Positions 33,717 to 46,254 of a stretch of DNA of 64,000 bases are shown here, one piece after another. Source of the stretch: Bagarius yarrelli (lineage: Eukaryota; Chordata; Actinopteri; Siluriformes; Sisoridae); assembly GCA_005784505.1 (NCBI GenBank), contig VCAZ01000003.1, positions 4,000,510 through 4,064,509 of the forward strand. The letters are read 5' to 3'. Under the pieces are notes generated by a model that was not told the DNA's origin, made no database searches, and saw only the letters and a list, made by a program, of their open reading frames with translations. Both the position numbers and the translations under genes were made by a program. The first letter of the stretch is position 1. Every line of letters begins with the position of its first letter.

Positions 33717-34978
33717 TACAATATTCCAGTCAACAGGCTGTATGACCAGCAGTTTGTGGTTATCTGACAGTCACATTTACTGTATATGTGCTTGTTGCGC
33801 ATCCCATTTCATATTTAGTCTCTTTCAGCGTTCGAATTTGCTCCACTTTTCTGCAAAGGCTTTCCACTTTATCTGGGGTAAAAAGGGTGTACTGAGGACC
33901 ACGCTCTGTGCAGTACACCCACATTGACATTGGCACATTGTCCTCACTAACTTTGTGCACAAGGACATCATTATCCATTGAAAAGAAATATTTTACATGA
34001 CAGCATACAAAGATATAGACAATATTGTGTGTGATGGTCAGGTGTCCACATAGGTTTGTTCAAACTGTATAGTGTATGCATGTGCTCAAATGTTTTAAAC
34101 TCTGAATTACATGATGGACCTTTATCTTTATTCCTATATCCGATAAGCAAAGCAATGAATCGCTTCTTCCAGTGCGGTAAAACCAAATGACTGAATCCTC
34201 TCGCCAGTGTTATTGCAGTGTAATCAGCTTCTCTAGTTCAAAACAACAACGACCTCACCTCAGTTTTCACAATTTTCTGAAACAAAATTATCTACAGAAC
34301 ATACGGTTGATATTTACTATGCAGGTTGAAGCTTCTTTTAAAATAATACGCAGTAGTACATTTATGTGCAGTATGAGATGTTTACATCTCAAAATCCGGT
34401 TTGTTTGGAACAACTGGGGTAAAAAACGTATTTCTCAAAGATCAGCTTTCAACAGTAGCTCCCTGACTTTCTTACTACCTCTGCGTTCATTATATCTGAC
34501 ACTGCATGCAAAAGAAGGATGAACACCATCAAATTATGACAGACTGTTGGCAACTGCTAACTTTTTACGTATGCTGCTAAAAGCTAAAACAAACGATTGG
34601 TAACATGACAGCAGTAAGCTTGTGATAGCATTACTTCAGGTTGTAGACCATGCTAAATTTACAGACCAAAATAAGCTGTTTGATGAATAACTTGTATTTC
34701 TTGTTAATCTTGGTTTAAGAGCCATGTCTTCTTGGCCAAATTTTAGGGAGACATTTTTGGCAAAGTTAGCAGAGATGTTGTCATCTGGACGCCATGGCAA
34801 AACCGGAAGAATCGATACACTTTTTCCGGTGCAATAAAGGTTCATTGCATCTAAATCAAGCAATTTTTCTACCCTTAAGTTTTTAAACACTGCTTATCAG
34901 TCAGTAAGTGCTTTATTATGATCAGGGTTAAAATGGACCTTGGGTGCAAGACAGGTACACACCTATATAAACCACAGA

Positions 34979-35390
34979 CTGTTCACTCTTCTCCCATCAG
35001 GCAGACGCTACCGATGCCTCAGAGCCGCACAAACAGACTGAAAAACAGCTTCTTTCCTGTGGCTGTTTCTGCACTGAACAGCTGATACACAGTATTAATT
35101 ACTACTGCACTGCCACTTCTGTAATTTGCACTACTTTATCATTATGCATCTTTGCACCATCCACAACTATCTATTGTTACACCTCTATATTCTATCCATA
35201 TACCTTCTGTACATTATTTACCCCCACCTCTGTAATTATTAACCCCATACCCTATTTATTACACCGATATTTATTGTAAATAAGCCACTTATGCACTTCT
35301 GGTTAGATGCTAACTGCATTTCATTGGCTCTGTACATGTACCTTGCACAATGATAATAAAGTTGAATCTAATCTAATCTAATCTAAAATC
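34979..35390 (+). pseudogene. LINE 3' end (RT C-terminus plus 3' UTR and tail)
   Basis: The segment encodes LLPSGRRYRCLRA and, after a one-base frameshift, RTNRLKNSFFPVAVSALNS and a stop, the usual end of an L2/CR1-type reverse-transcriptase ORF. A 3' UTR of about 280 bases follows, ending CATTTCATTGGCTC...CTTGCACAATGATAATAAAG and a (AATCT)n tail. It is 5'-truncated. Its last 50 bases match the tails of the SINE-B copies in this window. Confidence 0.75.
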
Positions 35391-37160
35391 TGAAAATAAA
35401 TTCTCTTAAACCTTTTATGCATCTGTTGTAACTACTGTACTTGAAACCCCTATTTAATCAAAAACTCAAAGAATTTAATCTTTGTAAATATGAGCATGTC
35501 ATTTACCTAGTACGTCTCTTATTTATGTCTCTCTTAGTACGTCAGCCTAGTTACAACCCAAGCCAAGCAAATAACATGCTTTATCCCCATGATCACTTTA
35601 AAGCTACTATTTGAGATGAATTACACCCGGGCACAAAAACAGGTTAGAAGCAATATAGGTTCACTCACACATCCATCATTCCTGCAAAACATAGTGTAGA
35701 GCAAAATAAAACAGCAATGCAGTTGTCCTTAGAGGCCATCCTTAACCTCCCTAACAGCATGCCAACTCTGGTAAGCACTTGAGTTTAATACCACATAAAG
35801 TGTGGCAACTATTAAATTATACCTGCTTTGACATCAAGGAATGAAACCTGTTCTAGAAGAGGGTTTGACCTTTTCAACAACAAACTAAAAACTGGACAGG
35901 ACCAATCCAACTTGGCAGCATCATGTGGTTTTAACCTATAATGCTCTCTCTTCTCTTTAGAACCTCTATAAAGTCCAAGTCTGCGCATGATTTTAACAGA
36001 ATTAAACTTTAGTCTTCACAGCCTTCAAATGACATATGTGTATATTCTGACATAGCATGTAAGGGACACGGTGGCCTTTATCCGAATTTGAAATTTGATC
36101 GAATTTCACATGGTCACATGATCACATGGTATGAAACAGGCAAATCTACTACATATAATCACTGTCTACTTCATAAGAAATGTATGTACACTTGCTTTTT
36201 TTTATGCAGATACAGTAATTATGTGGCTGCAGCACAATAAAATTAAATTAGTACTTTAGGTGATCCATATGGTGAAAAACTGTAGAGTGGCATAGATGTG
36301 GCGGCTGGTGGTAAACATTTTGGCAGTCACAAACAAAGTTAAGAAAAATCAAACTGTTAGTAATGCAGAGCTGTGATGGTGATGATGTTTTATTACTGCT
36401 AGCTAAAATATCGAAGATCTTTAATGTTAGTCAACTGTTAAAAAATTCATTAAATGAACCAGGAATTAGTGAATTTAAGTTTATTGTGTGTTTATTATAC
36501 AGTTATAATTCACTAATAATCATCAATTATAAGTAAAAATCATGTGCCGTTTAAAAGTTTACGGAATATCATACACACTCCCTGTACTTGACTTATTGCT
36601 AATATGTTATGTGATAGGGTTAAGGCCCTCAGCGCTTTGTATTGATCAGCCACCATTAATGAGCAGATGTTTGAGTATTTTGGATACTGTTGATCTTTTG
36701 CAAACTTTACATACAAATGTCTCTAAATGTAGCGCTAAAAAGTAGAAAAAGCAGTTCTGCGGTTAGTAATTACTTAATGATTAGAGTGGTTGAAAAGAGT
36801 GCTTATGTGAGTTACTATAGACTTCCTGTTAGCTTAGACGAGTCTGGTATTTCTCCTCTGTTTTCTCTTGGCAACAGTGTTTTAGCCTGCAAACTCTCTG
36901 CTTACAGTAGGGGATGTGTTTTGTACTCCAGACACTGTTGTGTGTAAAAAAAAAATCACAGGAGATCAGCAGGTTTGGAAAGAATCAAACCCACCCATCT
37001 CCTAGCGCTAATACTGTTACTTTGTGCTAGCTTCACCAAATTTCCCAATCCACTGTTGGACCTATGCCCAATAGCAATAAAAACAAATAACCAGAAGAGG
37101 ATAAATAAGCAGAGGTTGCAGATTCACACCAGGCTGATGCAATAGTCACTTAAAATATTT
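35391..37160. other. Sequence within the proposed 5' UTR intron
   Basis: No exon, repeat or promoter-like site that I can support. Confidence 0.35.
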
Positions 37161-37349
37161 ACATTTCTGGCATTTGGCAGACGCTCATGTCCAGTGCAAC
37201 TTGCATTTATTTCATTTTTTATCCATTTGAGCGCTTGAGGGTTAAAGGCCTTGCTCAGCGGTCCAACAGGGACAGATTGATGGCACTGGAAATTTAACGC
37301 ACAATCTTCCGGTCAGCTGGCCAACCTCCCCCATCCACTAAGCTACCAA
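37161..37349 (-). repeat. SINE-A, diverged
   Basis: CATTTGGCAGACGCTCATGT and AAAGGCCTTGCTCAGCGG identify it. The B box is eroded. Confidence 0.6.
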
Positions 37350-37394
37350 TCAGGACATAGTTTCTGACATGCAATTGGCATTAGACAAAAATAA

Positions 37395-37700
37395 TGGTGT
37401 CCAAAAGGAGTACTGACCTATTAAGTACAAGGTAGAAGTACAATGAGGTACAAGTCTCAGCGTCCAAAGTGGCAATATTAATTGTCAGAGATAAAATGTT
37501 GCAGGGATAAATGAAGGACTGCCGGCTGTTAAGCCGTCTGATAGCTTGAAGATAAAAGCTGTTAGTCAGTTTGGTTGTCTGCGATCAGATGGAACATAAG
37601 TGTCTGCCTGATGGTATTGTAGCAAACAGGTGGGGAGCAGGGTGAATTCAGTCCTAGATGATTTTGCAGGCCTTTCTCAAGCAGCATGTCTCGTAAACAG
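37395..37700 (-). repeat. LINE-derived fragment, antisense
   Basis: Words such as AAGCTGTTAGTCAGTTTG and TGTCTGCCTGATGGTA are the reverse complement of the R-T-N-R-L-x-N-S-F and S-G-R-R-Y region of fish LINE ORF2 ends, so this is a diverged minus-strand copy of the kind seen at 34,979. Confidence 0.45.
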
Positions 37701-37741
37701 CCTGTAGAGCCAGGAGTTTATATATCTAAGCAGAACCGTCC

Positions 37742-38094
37742 TCTGCTAATTATACCGTCCAGCATCCCGTGTCTTACTCGATAGCTAGTCAGACATGCAC
37801 GCTAGCTAAGTGGAGTCGTCTGATATCCAAGGTAAATGCTGTACATTATACTTAATAAAAACAGTTTATTGCAGTTGGGGTTTTTTTATACAGTGTTCTG
37901 TATTTATAAGTATATTTTTTTTATTAAAAAACATGTAACATAAAAAATTGCTGTGTTTTTTTGGGGACCCGGAACAGATTAATGGCATTTCAATTGATTT
38001 TAATCGGAAAAATGTATTTGGCATACTAGTAATTTGAGTTATGAGCTCCGTCACGGAACGAATTAAACTTGTAAGTCAAGACACCACTGTATAA
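37742..38094. mobile_element. Pogo/Tigger-like MITE (copy 2, left end lost)
   Basis: It shares CAGCATCCCGTGTCTTA, GTGGAGTCGTC and GACCCGGAACAGATTAATGG with the copy at 26,082. It ends in the clear terminal repeat CTTGTAAGTCAAGACACC-ACTGTA. Confidence 0.65.
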
Positions 38095-38467
38095 TAAAAG
38101 AGAAGTCTGACATCTGTACGATCAGCAGTCCAACACCTAAATGATTTCTTTACATGCATACTCAGGGCTGGGTAACTTATGTTCATAGAGTTTTTTTGTT
38201 TCTCTTGTTCTCTAGCTACCGCTGTCTTACCCCTGGCTACTAAGCTGGTTCAGGTGTTTTCAGTCAATCAGAAGCTGGAAGATACCAAATAAGGGTGGAC
38301 TGGGGGGGATCTGGTTGTTTAACTAAAAAAAAAACTTGTAGTTGGAAAGTAATACTTGTAGAAGACTATGAAAAGACAATAGTGTTTTTTAGATATTAAC
38401 AGGCAGGTCTATAAGTAAGCTTAAGTGTCCAGAAAAGTAGTTTGCCCAGAACAGGATCTAGCACCTG

Positions 38468-38645
38468 TACATTTACAGCATTTAACAGAAGCCCTTATCC
38501 AGAGCGAAAGAACATTTATCTTTTTTATACAACTGAGCAATTGGGGATTAGGGGGCTTGATCAGAGGGCCCAGCAATGGCAACTTGGTGGTGCTGGGAAT
38601 CTTATCTTTCAATTAGAACTTTAACCACTGTGCTACCATTTCCCC
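38468..38645 (-). repeat. SINE-A
   Basis: Nearly complete: CATTTAACAGAAGCCCTTAT to TGTGCTACCATTTCCCC on the plus strand. Confidence 0.7.
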
Positions 38646-39454
38646 TATACCGGTACAAATTCTTTGATTTTTGCACATTTGCAATGGGGTTATAGCATAA
38701 AATTTAAGTGCACAAACTCAAAAAAAAAAAAAAACCCACACAAATCGTACACGCCACCCAAAGGCTTGTAATTTCTCCCACTAGACTATATGAAACTATG
38801 TTGAATGATCGCACCACATTTCGATTCTGGGAGTATTTTAGGCACCAGACAGCCCTAACGTTTAAACCACTTCCTAGCTGGGGCCATTCATTCTGCTTCC
38901 TATTTCACTTTTGAGAGATGACTTATACTGTGTATCACATAATGCCTAATACGTTCCACTACTTGAAATGTTCCATTGTGCCATTAGAATGTGATAATCA
39001 ATGCTATTCATGTGTCGGTGCTTTCAATGTTTTTGCTTGTTGTTGTATTTTATCTAAATAACTCAAATTCCTAAGGGAAAGTTCGAGTTTTCATTCTTAC
39101 AAGTTATAAACGTTACACAAGTATTATTATGCTAATTATTCAGCACTATCTACCCTTCCCTGTTAGGAAGCTTTGAGTGAAATACTTCTTAAACACGTGC
39201 ATCTGGCTGAAATTAGACTCACTACAGCAACAATCAAATAACAAATAAACTCAAAAGTCACATTCTCTTTTTCTTGTGATCGTGACGAAATCGGAGGCAC
39301 TTTTGTCTACAGCTGGTGAACATGTGGAGTGTGCCATGCCATGCCTGGTCACGCCCGCTGATAGGTTCTACAGAGCGGGAGCCGTGTTGTTTTTCTACAA
39401 CAGATGTTCTATGCTATTGCAAAGGCTCCTTTAAGGATTCTATTAACTATATAC

Positions 39455-39597
39455 ATTTAAATTTACAGCATTTGAGAGACGCCCTTATCCAGAGCAATTT
39501 ACATTTATCTCTTCTGTACAACTAAGCAATTGGCAGTTAAAACCATCGCTCAGGTGGCCAACAGTGGTGACTTAATGGCGCTAGGAATCAAACTAAA
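39455..39597 (-). repeat. SINE-A, head lost
   Basis: TTTACAGCATTTGAGAGACG to TGGCGCTAGGAATCAAAC; it stops inside the B box region. Confidence 0.6.
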
Positions 39598-40702
39598 AGT
39601 GGTTTCTAAAAACTGAGACGCATTGATTTGTATACACGATCGAATAATTAATATCAATTAAAATTCCACCTGTGCTGCATCCAAAACTTTCTCAGCTGTT
39701 CACATTATCAAACACTCTAATTATTCCACTTAACGAGGTCACAGCAACCCATCCTAATCCTAGTGAAGAATTTATATGACAGGCTACTGAGCGTGACATG
39801 TATGCTACTCCGCTTTAACGACACACAAACTGTCGGCAAATAGGAACGTATTCAGCCAGTCGACCGCTTACATACGGTGAACAGATTCACTTGTTTGAAC
39901 ATCGACTCGGTTTGATTCTCAAATGCGAGTGAAATTACGAAGATAGTTAGCTGTGAGTTGCCTGAAACTTTGAACCTTATCTCCTTCTGCTAAGATAGAA
40001 AGCAGGGGAAAAAAGAAGGTCAGTCATGCAACGGCTCAAATCAGATATGTCTTACCTATTACACCAGCCAGGGCTTTTATTTATTAGCAAATAAAAGAAA
40101 CCCTTGCAAATTACAGCCAGTAACAAATAGTAAACAGGCTTCAGTAAATCAGGTGAAAAATACAAACCCTATGAATAAAATTTCTGCTATTCAAAAATGT
40201 CCCTAATGCCAATTACACTAAACCAGAAAGCAGAAGCAGTGTTATACGGTAAAGCAGTAATACAGGGATATATAATATGTTAAATGCTGGTTTATGCTAA
40301 AACACTCCCTCTGATATACTATCAGGCTTTTTTTTTTCATGTCAAAATAAACATCTGAACATGTATATTTCGTCCAGTGTATTGTAGTGTTTTCAGTCCT
40401 GAAGCAATCTTGACCTTCTTGTGAACACTGAATGTGGACAGCAAACTGTATTTAACTTGCAGGCCGAGTGCCTTTTCTATAAAAACAACAAGGCAAATGT
40501 TTCCCACACGGTTCACAGGCTACTATTTTGGTGCTGCTTTTCTAAACAGGACATATTCTAAATGATACTATAAGAAGAGTCAGTAAATGTTAATGTATTT
40601 CTCAGAGAAACATTAATAATTGAACTGTATTCAAAGTAACTACTTTCTAGAATTATACAGTGAAGTTGTTTACAGATGTCTTAGTTTATACTGATGCACA
40701 GT

Positions 40703-40879
40703 AAAGAAGTGGTAGTGGTTAAAGTGTTGGATTATCAACTTAAAACCCAGGTTTGATTCCCAAGCCACCACTGCTGGGCCCCTTAAGCAAGGCCCTTAAC
40801 CCCCCAAGTTGTAGAACAGAAAATAATGTAAGTCGCTTTGGATAAGGGCATCTGCCAAATACTGTAAATGTAAATGTAC
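40703..40879 (+). repeat. SINE-A, nearly complete
   Basis: GAAGTGGTAGTGGTTAAAGT to ACTGTAAATGTAAATGTAC, with B box GGTTTGATTCCC. Confidence 0.75.
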
Positions 40880-40972
40880 ACGTAAAAAAAGAAACAGATA
40901 TAAATTTGGTAAAAGTAATCCTAAATTACTACAAATTTTCACACATGCTTATAGGGACTCTCAAACATCAAT

Positions 40973-40976
<4 letters not shown>

Positions 40977-41014
<38 letters not shown>
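40977..41014 (+). repeat. (CA)n microsatellite
   Basis: About 19 perfect dinucleotide units. Confidence 0.95.
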
Positions 41015-41016
<2 letters not shown>

Positions 41017-41218
41017 TTCAGGAAAGACTGTTAATTAGGTGAATTGTTAAGAATTGTAAAGAAATTTTTAAAAATTAGTAAAATGTTCTGCACCTTTGAA
41101 TATATATTTACTTATCTGTCCTACAGAGGGCGATATAAATCAATATCTACCCAATATTTACCAAAAGTACTATATATATTACCTAGAATATAGGACCTAT
41201 ATAAAACTGCATTATATA

Positions 41219-41545
41219 ATCCATCTATCTATTGTCTATACCCACTTATTCCTAATCAGGGTCACGGGGATCTCGTTGGAAGAAAGGCAGGGCCCTGGAC
41301 AGGTCCTCAGTCTATCACAGGGCCACATACAGACAAACAACCACACACACACACTCATGCTCACTCATATTTGAAATTTAGAATTACCAACTAGCTAAAC
41401 ATGTTTTTGGACTGTAGGAGGAAACCGGAGTACCTGGAGTAAACCCATGCAAGCACAAGGAGAACATGCAAACTCCATACAGAAAGACCCCTGCTGGGGA
41501 TACGAACCTGAGACCTTCTAACTGTGAGGCAACAGTGCTGCCCAT
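41219..41545 (-). repeat. SINE-C, nearly full length
   Basis: ATCTATTGTCTATACCCAC to GAGGCAACAGTGCTGCCC. It ends 220 bases from the candidate first exon, on its downstream side. Confidence 0.75.
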
Positions 41546-41767
41546 TATATATTATATTATCTTATTTTATATATATTATATTATATTATATTATAGTATA
41601 TTATATATAATAATAATAATGATAATAATAATTTGTACATTTAAAAGTAAAAAGACCTGTCCAGATGTTTAAAACTCTACTCTACCTATTAAAAACTCAC
41701 AAGCTTTAGTCCCACACTTAACACAGAAAACCATATGCAATATTCATGCAGCTCATAACACACTTAC

Positions 41768-41895
41768 CTTAACAAGTTAAAATAGAAATATGTGGAGAGA
41801 TGATGTTTAAAACAGAAGAATAGAATAGTAGAATAGTAACGCAGGGTGTTGTTTCCTCTGCACGCTGCAGTTCCGTGAGCGGTCGCGGTGGAGGA
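41768..41895 (-). other. col21a1: Candidate 5' non-coding first exon of col21a1
   Basis: Downstream of the CpG patch the minus strand runs about 125 bases to TTAAG|gtaagtg, a strong donor. The 5' limit is a guess from the TATA-like site. An ATG at 41,901-41,899, just upstream of that limit, opens a frame that stays open to the donor and begins MASSTATAHG. It may be an upstream ORF, an alternative N-terminus or chance. Confidence 0.4.
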
Positions 41896-42005
41896 GGCCA
41901 TGTCTCTGCTGCGCGCCTCGATTTTATTCTGCGGCGAGTGGTTACGTCATCAGCGCGCTCCAGGGTGCACACTGTACTCTCAGATCCGCCGTGGCTGGAG
42001 TGCGA
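41868..42005 (-). promoter_or_regulatory. col21a1: CpG-dense patch, candidate col21a1 promoter
   Basis: About 140 bases hold some fourteen CpG dinucleotides in otherwise AT-rich, CpG-poor DNA. On the minus strand, in 5' to 3' order, there is a CRE-like ATGACGTAA (41,950-41,942), a TATA-like AATAAAAT (41,928-41,921) and a pyrimidine-rich stretch where transcription could begin (near 41,890). A consensus splice donor follows at 41,767. The order and spacing suit a minus-strand promoter, and col21a1, whose start-codon exon lies 8.6 kb downstream, is the only gene seen here. Linking the two is inference. Confidence 0.5.
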
Positions 42006-42019
42006 AATATCTTTAACTA

Positions 42020-42299
42020 TCATATATTATTATTCTTATTATTATTATTATTATTATTGTGTTTATTGTTATTATTATTATAATTGTTATTATTGTTATA
42101 TTATTTTTATTATCATAATTATTATTAACATCATTGTTATTATTATTATTATTGTTGTTGTTGTCGTTGTTATTTTTATTATTAGTACTAGTAATAGTGG
42201 CTGTGTTATTATTACTATTGTTGTTGTTGCTATTTTTATTATTAGTACTAGTAATAGTGGCTGTGTTATTATTACTATTATTGTTGTTATTATTATTAT

Positions 42300-42331
<32 letters not shown>

Positions 42332-42345
42332 TGTTCAAAATAAAA
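42020..42345 (+). repeat. ATT/GTT/AGT trinucleotide tract with 60-base duplication
   Basis: Low-complexity trinucleotides next to the CpG patch. 42,171-42,230 and 42,231-42,290 are near-identical 60-base units (each with GTACTAGTAATAGTGGCTGT), followed by ten AGT units. Confidence 0.93.
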
Positions 42346-42427
42346 TTACATTCTTTTGTATGCAATATTCTTCCACTACTAGTAGTAATAATAAGAATAA
42401 AAATAACAACAATAATAATAGTAAAAG

Positions 42428-42771
42428 GGCCACACGGTGGTTAACACTGTTGCCTCACAGCAAGAGGGCCCGCGTTCGATTCCCGATCTTTCTGTGTGGA
42501 GTTTACATGTTCTCCCCATGCTTGCATGGGTTTACTCCGGGTCCTCCGGTTTACTCCCTGAGTCCAAAAACATGTATGTTAGGTTGATTAGTGATTCTAA
42601 ATTGCAGATAGGTGTGAGTGTGTGTGTGGCCCTGTGATGGACTGGTGACCTGTCCAGGGTGTATCCCTCCTGCCTTTCACCCTTTCAGAGACTGGGATAG
42701 GCTCCAGTAGATCCCCGTGACCCCGAATTAGGGAGTAAGCGGGTATAGAAGATGAATAAATTAATGAATAA
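42428..42771 (+). repeat. SINE-C, full length
   Basis: The head ACGGTGGTTAACACTGTTGC includes the intact B box GCGTTCGATTCCC. It ends GCGGGTATAGAAGATGAATA. Confidence 0.85.
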
Positions 42772-42924
42772 TAGTTGTAGTAATAGTAGCAGATTTAGTT
42801 GCAACCGTAGTAGCAGTAGTAAAAGTTGTAATAGTAGTACAAGTAGTACTTTATTAATAGTAATAAAGCTAATTATCCACTAATTTATTAACAATAACCA
42901 TTTCAACCTGCTTAAAGTTGTAGT

Positions 42925-43112
42925 GGGGAAGTGGTCGCCCAAGTGTTGATCTGCTATTTGGAAGATCACAATCCGATCCCCAGCACCACCAAGTTGCCAC
43001 TGTTGGGCCCCTGAGAAAGGCCCTTAACCCCTAATTGCTCACCTGTAAGGAATACATAAATGTAAGTCACGCTGGATAAGGTCGTCTGCCAAATGCTGTA
43101 AATGTAAATGTA
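42925..43112 (+). repeat. SINE-A, nearly complete
   Basis: GGGGAAGTGGTCGCCCAAGT to TGCTGTAAATGTAAATGTAG. Confidence 0.7.
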
Positions 43113-44874
43113 GTGGATCCCTACTTATGGAATCCAGAAACATTGTAAAAATGTTGGCATACAACCTAAACGGGAACCAGTCCACACATTCCAACGTCTT
43201 GGTCTGCTGACTGCAGGTTTGTTTACAGATGTTTTATTATGCAAAAATGAAGATGAATAACAGATCTTTTTTTACATGTGGATATAATGCAGAAATGGTA
43301 CTGATGCCCAGACACTGACTAGAATGAACAAATACACACACACACACACAAATTAGGGTTAGGAAAGTTAGTCCATTTGCTAATTTCTTTTTTGTCATAC
43401 ATTAACAAATTCATAATAACTAAAATATTACGGTATTAATTATTACGTTAGCCCAAATGACTTGTCATCCTTTCTACAATAAAATGACTTTACACTGCCC
43501 CCTACAGACCCTTGTATATTTTACATTAACTTTTATCTCATTTTAAACGCAGCTGGCTGCTCTTCTACTGTATATGCAATCACATGTGATTCATTGGTTC
43601 AGTTTTTTTTACTATTTTAGGCGCAGGCATCAGGCATTTTGTAAAACACCTACACTGGTGTTCTAATTTGTGCTGTTTTAATTTTTTGTAGTTTGTAATG
43701 AGTGTAAAACAATGGATGCACTGTTGCCTGGCTCTAAGTAAAATTCAAGATTTATAATATTCCTTGCTTCAATTTTCCCTTATAGATACACTCAATAAAA
43801 CATGACAGAGAATCTGTATTTTTGTAGGATTAATACACAAATAAAAAAATACAAAAAAAGAGCCTCGCCAGACATCTAAACACTTCCAACTGGTCCTAAG
43901 TTCATTCCCAGTCTGATTGCGAAGTACAGCTGAGTTGCTCAGTTTGTCTTGCAACCCTGACTTTATCAAGCCATGTTTTCTACAGCTGTTGCCCTGTTTT
44001 TATGCTGTTTGCTTGTCCTGATATGTATTTGCGCTAATTTTTCTCTATTTGTTGGTCAACTGACCTATGCATGGTTATCTTACAACAATAAACCCCACCT
44101 GGTTCTTCACTCTAGTTTATCTGAGTCATCAACACACATGTACCTACCAAAATTTCAGGCCATTTAGGACATCACTACGCTCAATTACAGTATTCTGTCC
44201 CACAGTAAACTTTGGAAAGAGCTCCATAATACAGCAACTTTCCAGACGATTTATTTACATAAGGCTGGATTTGCCCCTTCATCCCAATATATGGCAGATT
44301 AACCCATTTACCCAAATACATGCAGAGATTCTTACTATATATCACACTAGATAGCTTTAGCATAAATATGTGGTACTGGTTTCTGCAAGAGAGGATAACT
44401 ATTCTTCATAAGAAAATTATTAATCTATAACTGGACCCTAAATTACATAAGAGGAAAAATGTCCTTGTCCCAGTTAAACATTCAAGGATTTTGGTTGCTG
44501 AAAATGCAAAAGAATAATAAAAGAAGAAAAATAATGTAAGATTAAGCAGCTATATTTAAGGAGGACCAGGATTATTCCCTTTCTACCGAAAATATTTTTA
44601 CTCAGTTCTGGATTTTTTTGTTTGTAAATGTAATAAATAATAATAAATTAAGCCTTTTCTTCTCGCCGACACATTTTATTTAATTATTTAATTACAGGCA
44701 TCTACCACATACCGAATACATAATACCAGTGGTGAGCCGACAGGACCATCTCTGTTGAATGCAATTGTTCAGTATAGCATGTAATGTATTACATATGACA
44801 TTTAAGTATATTCATGTTTTTTTTTTTCCAATTTAATACATACATTTGTAATATTATATTTTGTTTTAAAAAAA
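43113..44874. other. Gene-free stretch upstream of col21a1
   Basis: Short open frames only; a (CA)n of about ten units at 43,333 is the only structure. Confidence 0.4.
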
Positions 44875-45040
44875 AAAAAAGGAGGTTCCAAATGGATTAA
44901 GGCGGGTTTGGTCAACACACACTGATGACATCAGATTCTCATGATATATGATTGAAATATTGATTCAGGATTAACAAAGGATGTTAATCCAGGATGGCAC
45001 CCTACATGGCAAAATCACCTCCACCTTATTTTTATATAGC
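44875..45040. mobile_element. Inverted-repeat element, single arm (copy 3)
   Basis: GGATTAAGGCGGGTTTGG ... CACACACTGATGACATCAG ... GGCAAAATCACCTCCACC matches one arm of the element at 20,622. The other arm is absent. Confidence 0.7.
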
Positions 45041-45889
45041 TGTTTTTGCTGTTTGTCCTGTGTTCTTTTTCATGTTGTATAGGGATCATGAATTGTTTTG
45101 TTAATTTGGTCGCAATAAAATAAAGATATGCAAAATGTGTGTATGCGTTTACAGTTTCTTACTAACTGGCCCTAACTGAACGCCACGGTACGCCACTGCA
45201 TAATACCATATGTCCAGTATCTTTGCTAAAAGTCTTCTACCTGTAATGTAACCCTATAATTATGCTAGGTCTATACTGTCATAAGTTTTACTGTAGCATA
45301 CAAGACTACATAACTTTTTAGACACTCTTTTGATAATAAATTAAAAAGTCCTGTTTACATTAGGGGAAATAATCATGTATTAAAAAACAACCCAGATACT
45401 GCAATCGGTAATATCATGCCACACTAAATGGAATCACATTAGCACATGCATGCAACGCTAACACAATGGAATTTATTCCAAAACATCTGAATTTGCAAAG
45501 GATGTGTTTCTGGAATTGGGTACAGATGAAAAAAAAGAGCCAGAAGGAGGTAAAATTCCTGCATGCAGTGCTAGAAAATGTTTTTTTTTTCCAGAACACC
45601 TGCACCACCTGAAAATTGGCCACTCTTTACACATTAGTGTCAAAAAACAGTCTGACACACAAGAAAGGTTTCCAGCTTCACCTTCACTCTGTAGGAGCTG
45701 TAGAATACACTCTTATTCTACCTTAGCACCTCTTGCTGTTTAAAAACCCAAATTACTCATACAGTATGTTGATGGCACCAGTGTGATAATAATACCCACA
45801 CACTGCATTATTTAATGAATATCATGCAACAAGGAATAATGAACTCAAGCAAGTTTTATTCCTATCAGATATCTATCTGACATTTGTTT

Positions 45890-46069
45890 TTGGTAGCACA
45901 GTGGTTAAGGTGTTGGACTGATACGTGAAAGGCTGGGGTTTGATTTCCAGCACCACCAGGGCACCATGTAGGCCCTTGAGCAAGGCCTCAACCCCAATTG
46001 CTAATTTAGAGATAAATGTAAGTCACTCTGCATAAGGCTGTCTTGCCAAATGCCGTCAATGTTAATGTA
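45890..46069 (+). repeat. SINE-A
   Basis: GGTAGCACAGTGGTTAAGG to GCCGTCAATGTTAATGTAG. It lies about 190 bases left of the minisatellite-bearing repeat. Confidence 0.7.
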
Positions 46070-46254
46070 GTTTATTATCAATGTATAGAGTAAATTTAAT
46101 ACAAATGAGCAGATATTAGGTACCAGTGACCTCCTGCACCTTTCTTCAAATTCGAGGAGCTTTGAGGATGGACTGGGATTTACTCTGCTTCACTGACCCA
46201 AGGCTACACTTTACATTACATTTTATCACCCTTACCATATGCTGTAATTAACAA

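Noticed and set aside
42023..42444. Open frames rich in Leu, Ile, Val and Tyr
   Set aside because: Translations of ATT/GTT/AGT microsatellite; they are low complexity and appear in several frames at once.
42428..42500. tRNA gene suggested by A and B box sequences (here and in other SINE heads)
   Set aside because: The heads do not fold into a full cloverleaf by eye and are joined to SINE bodies.
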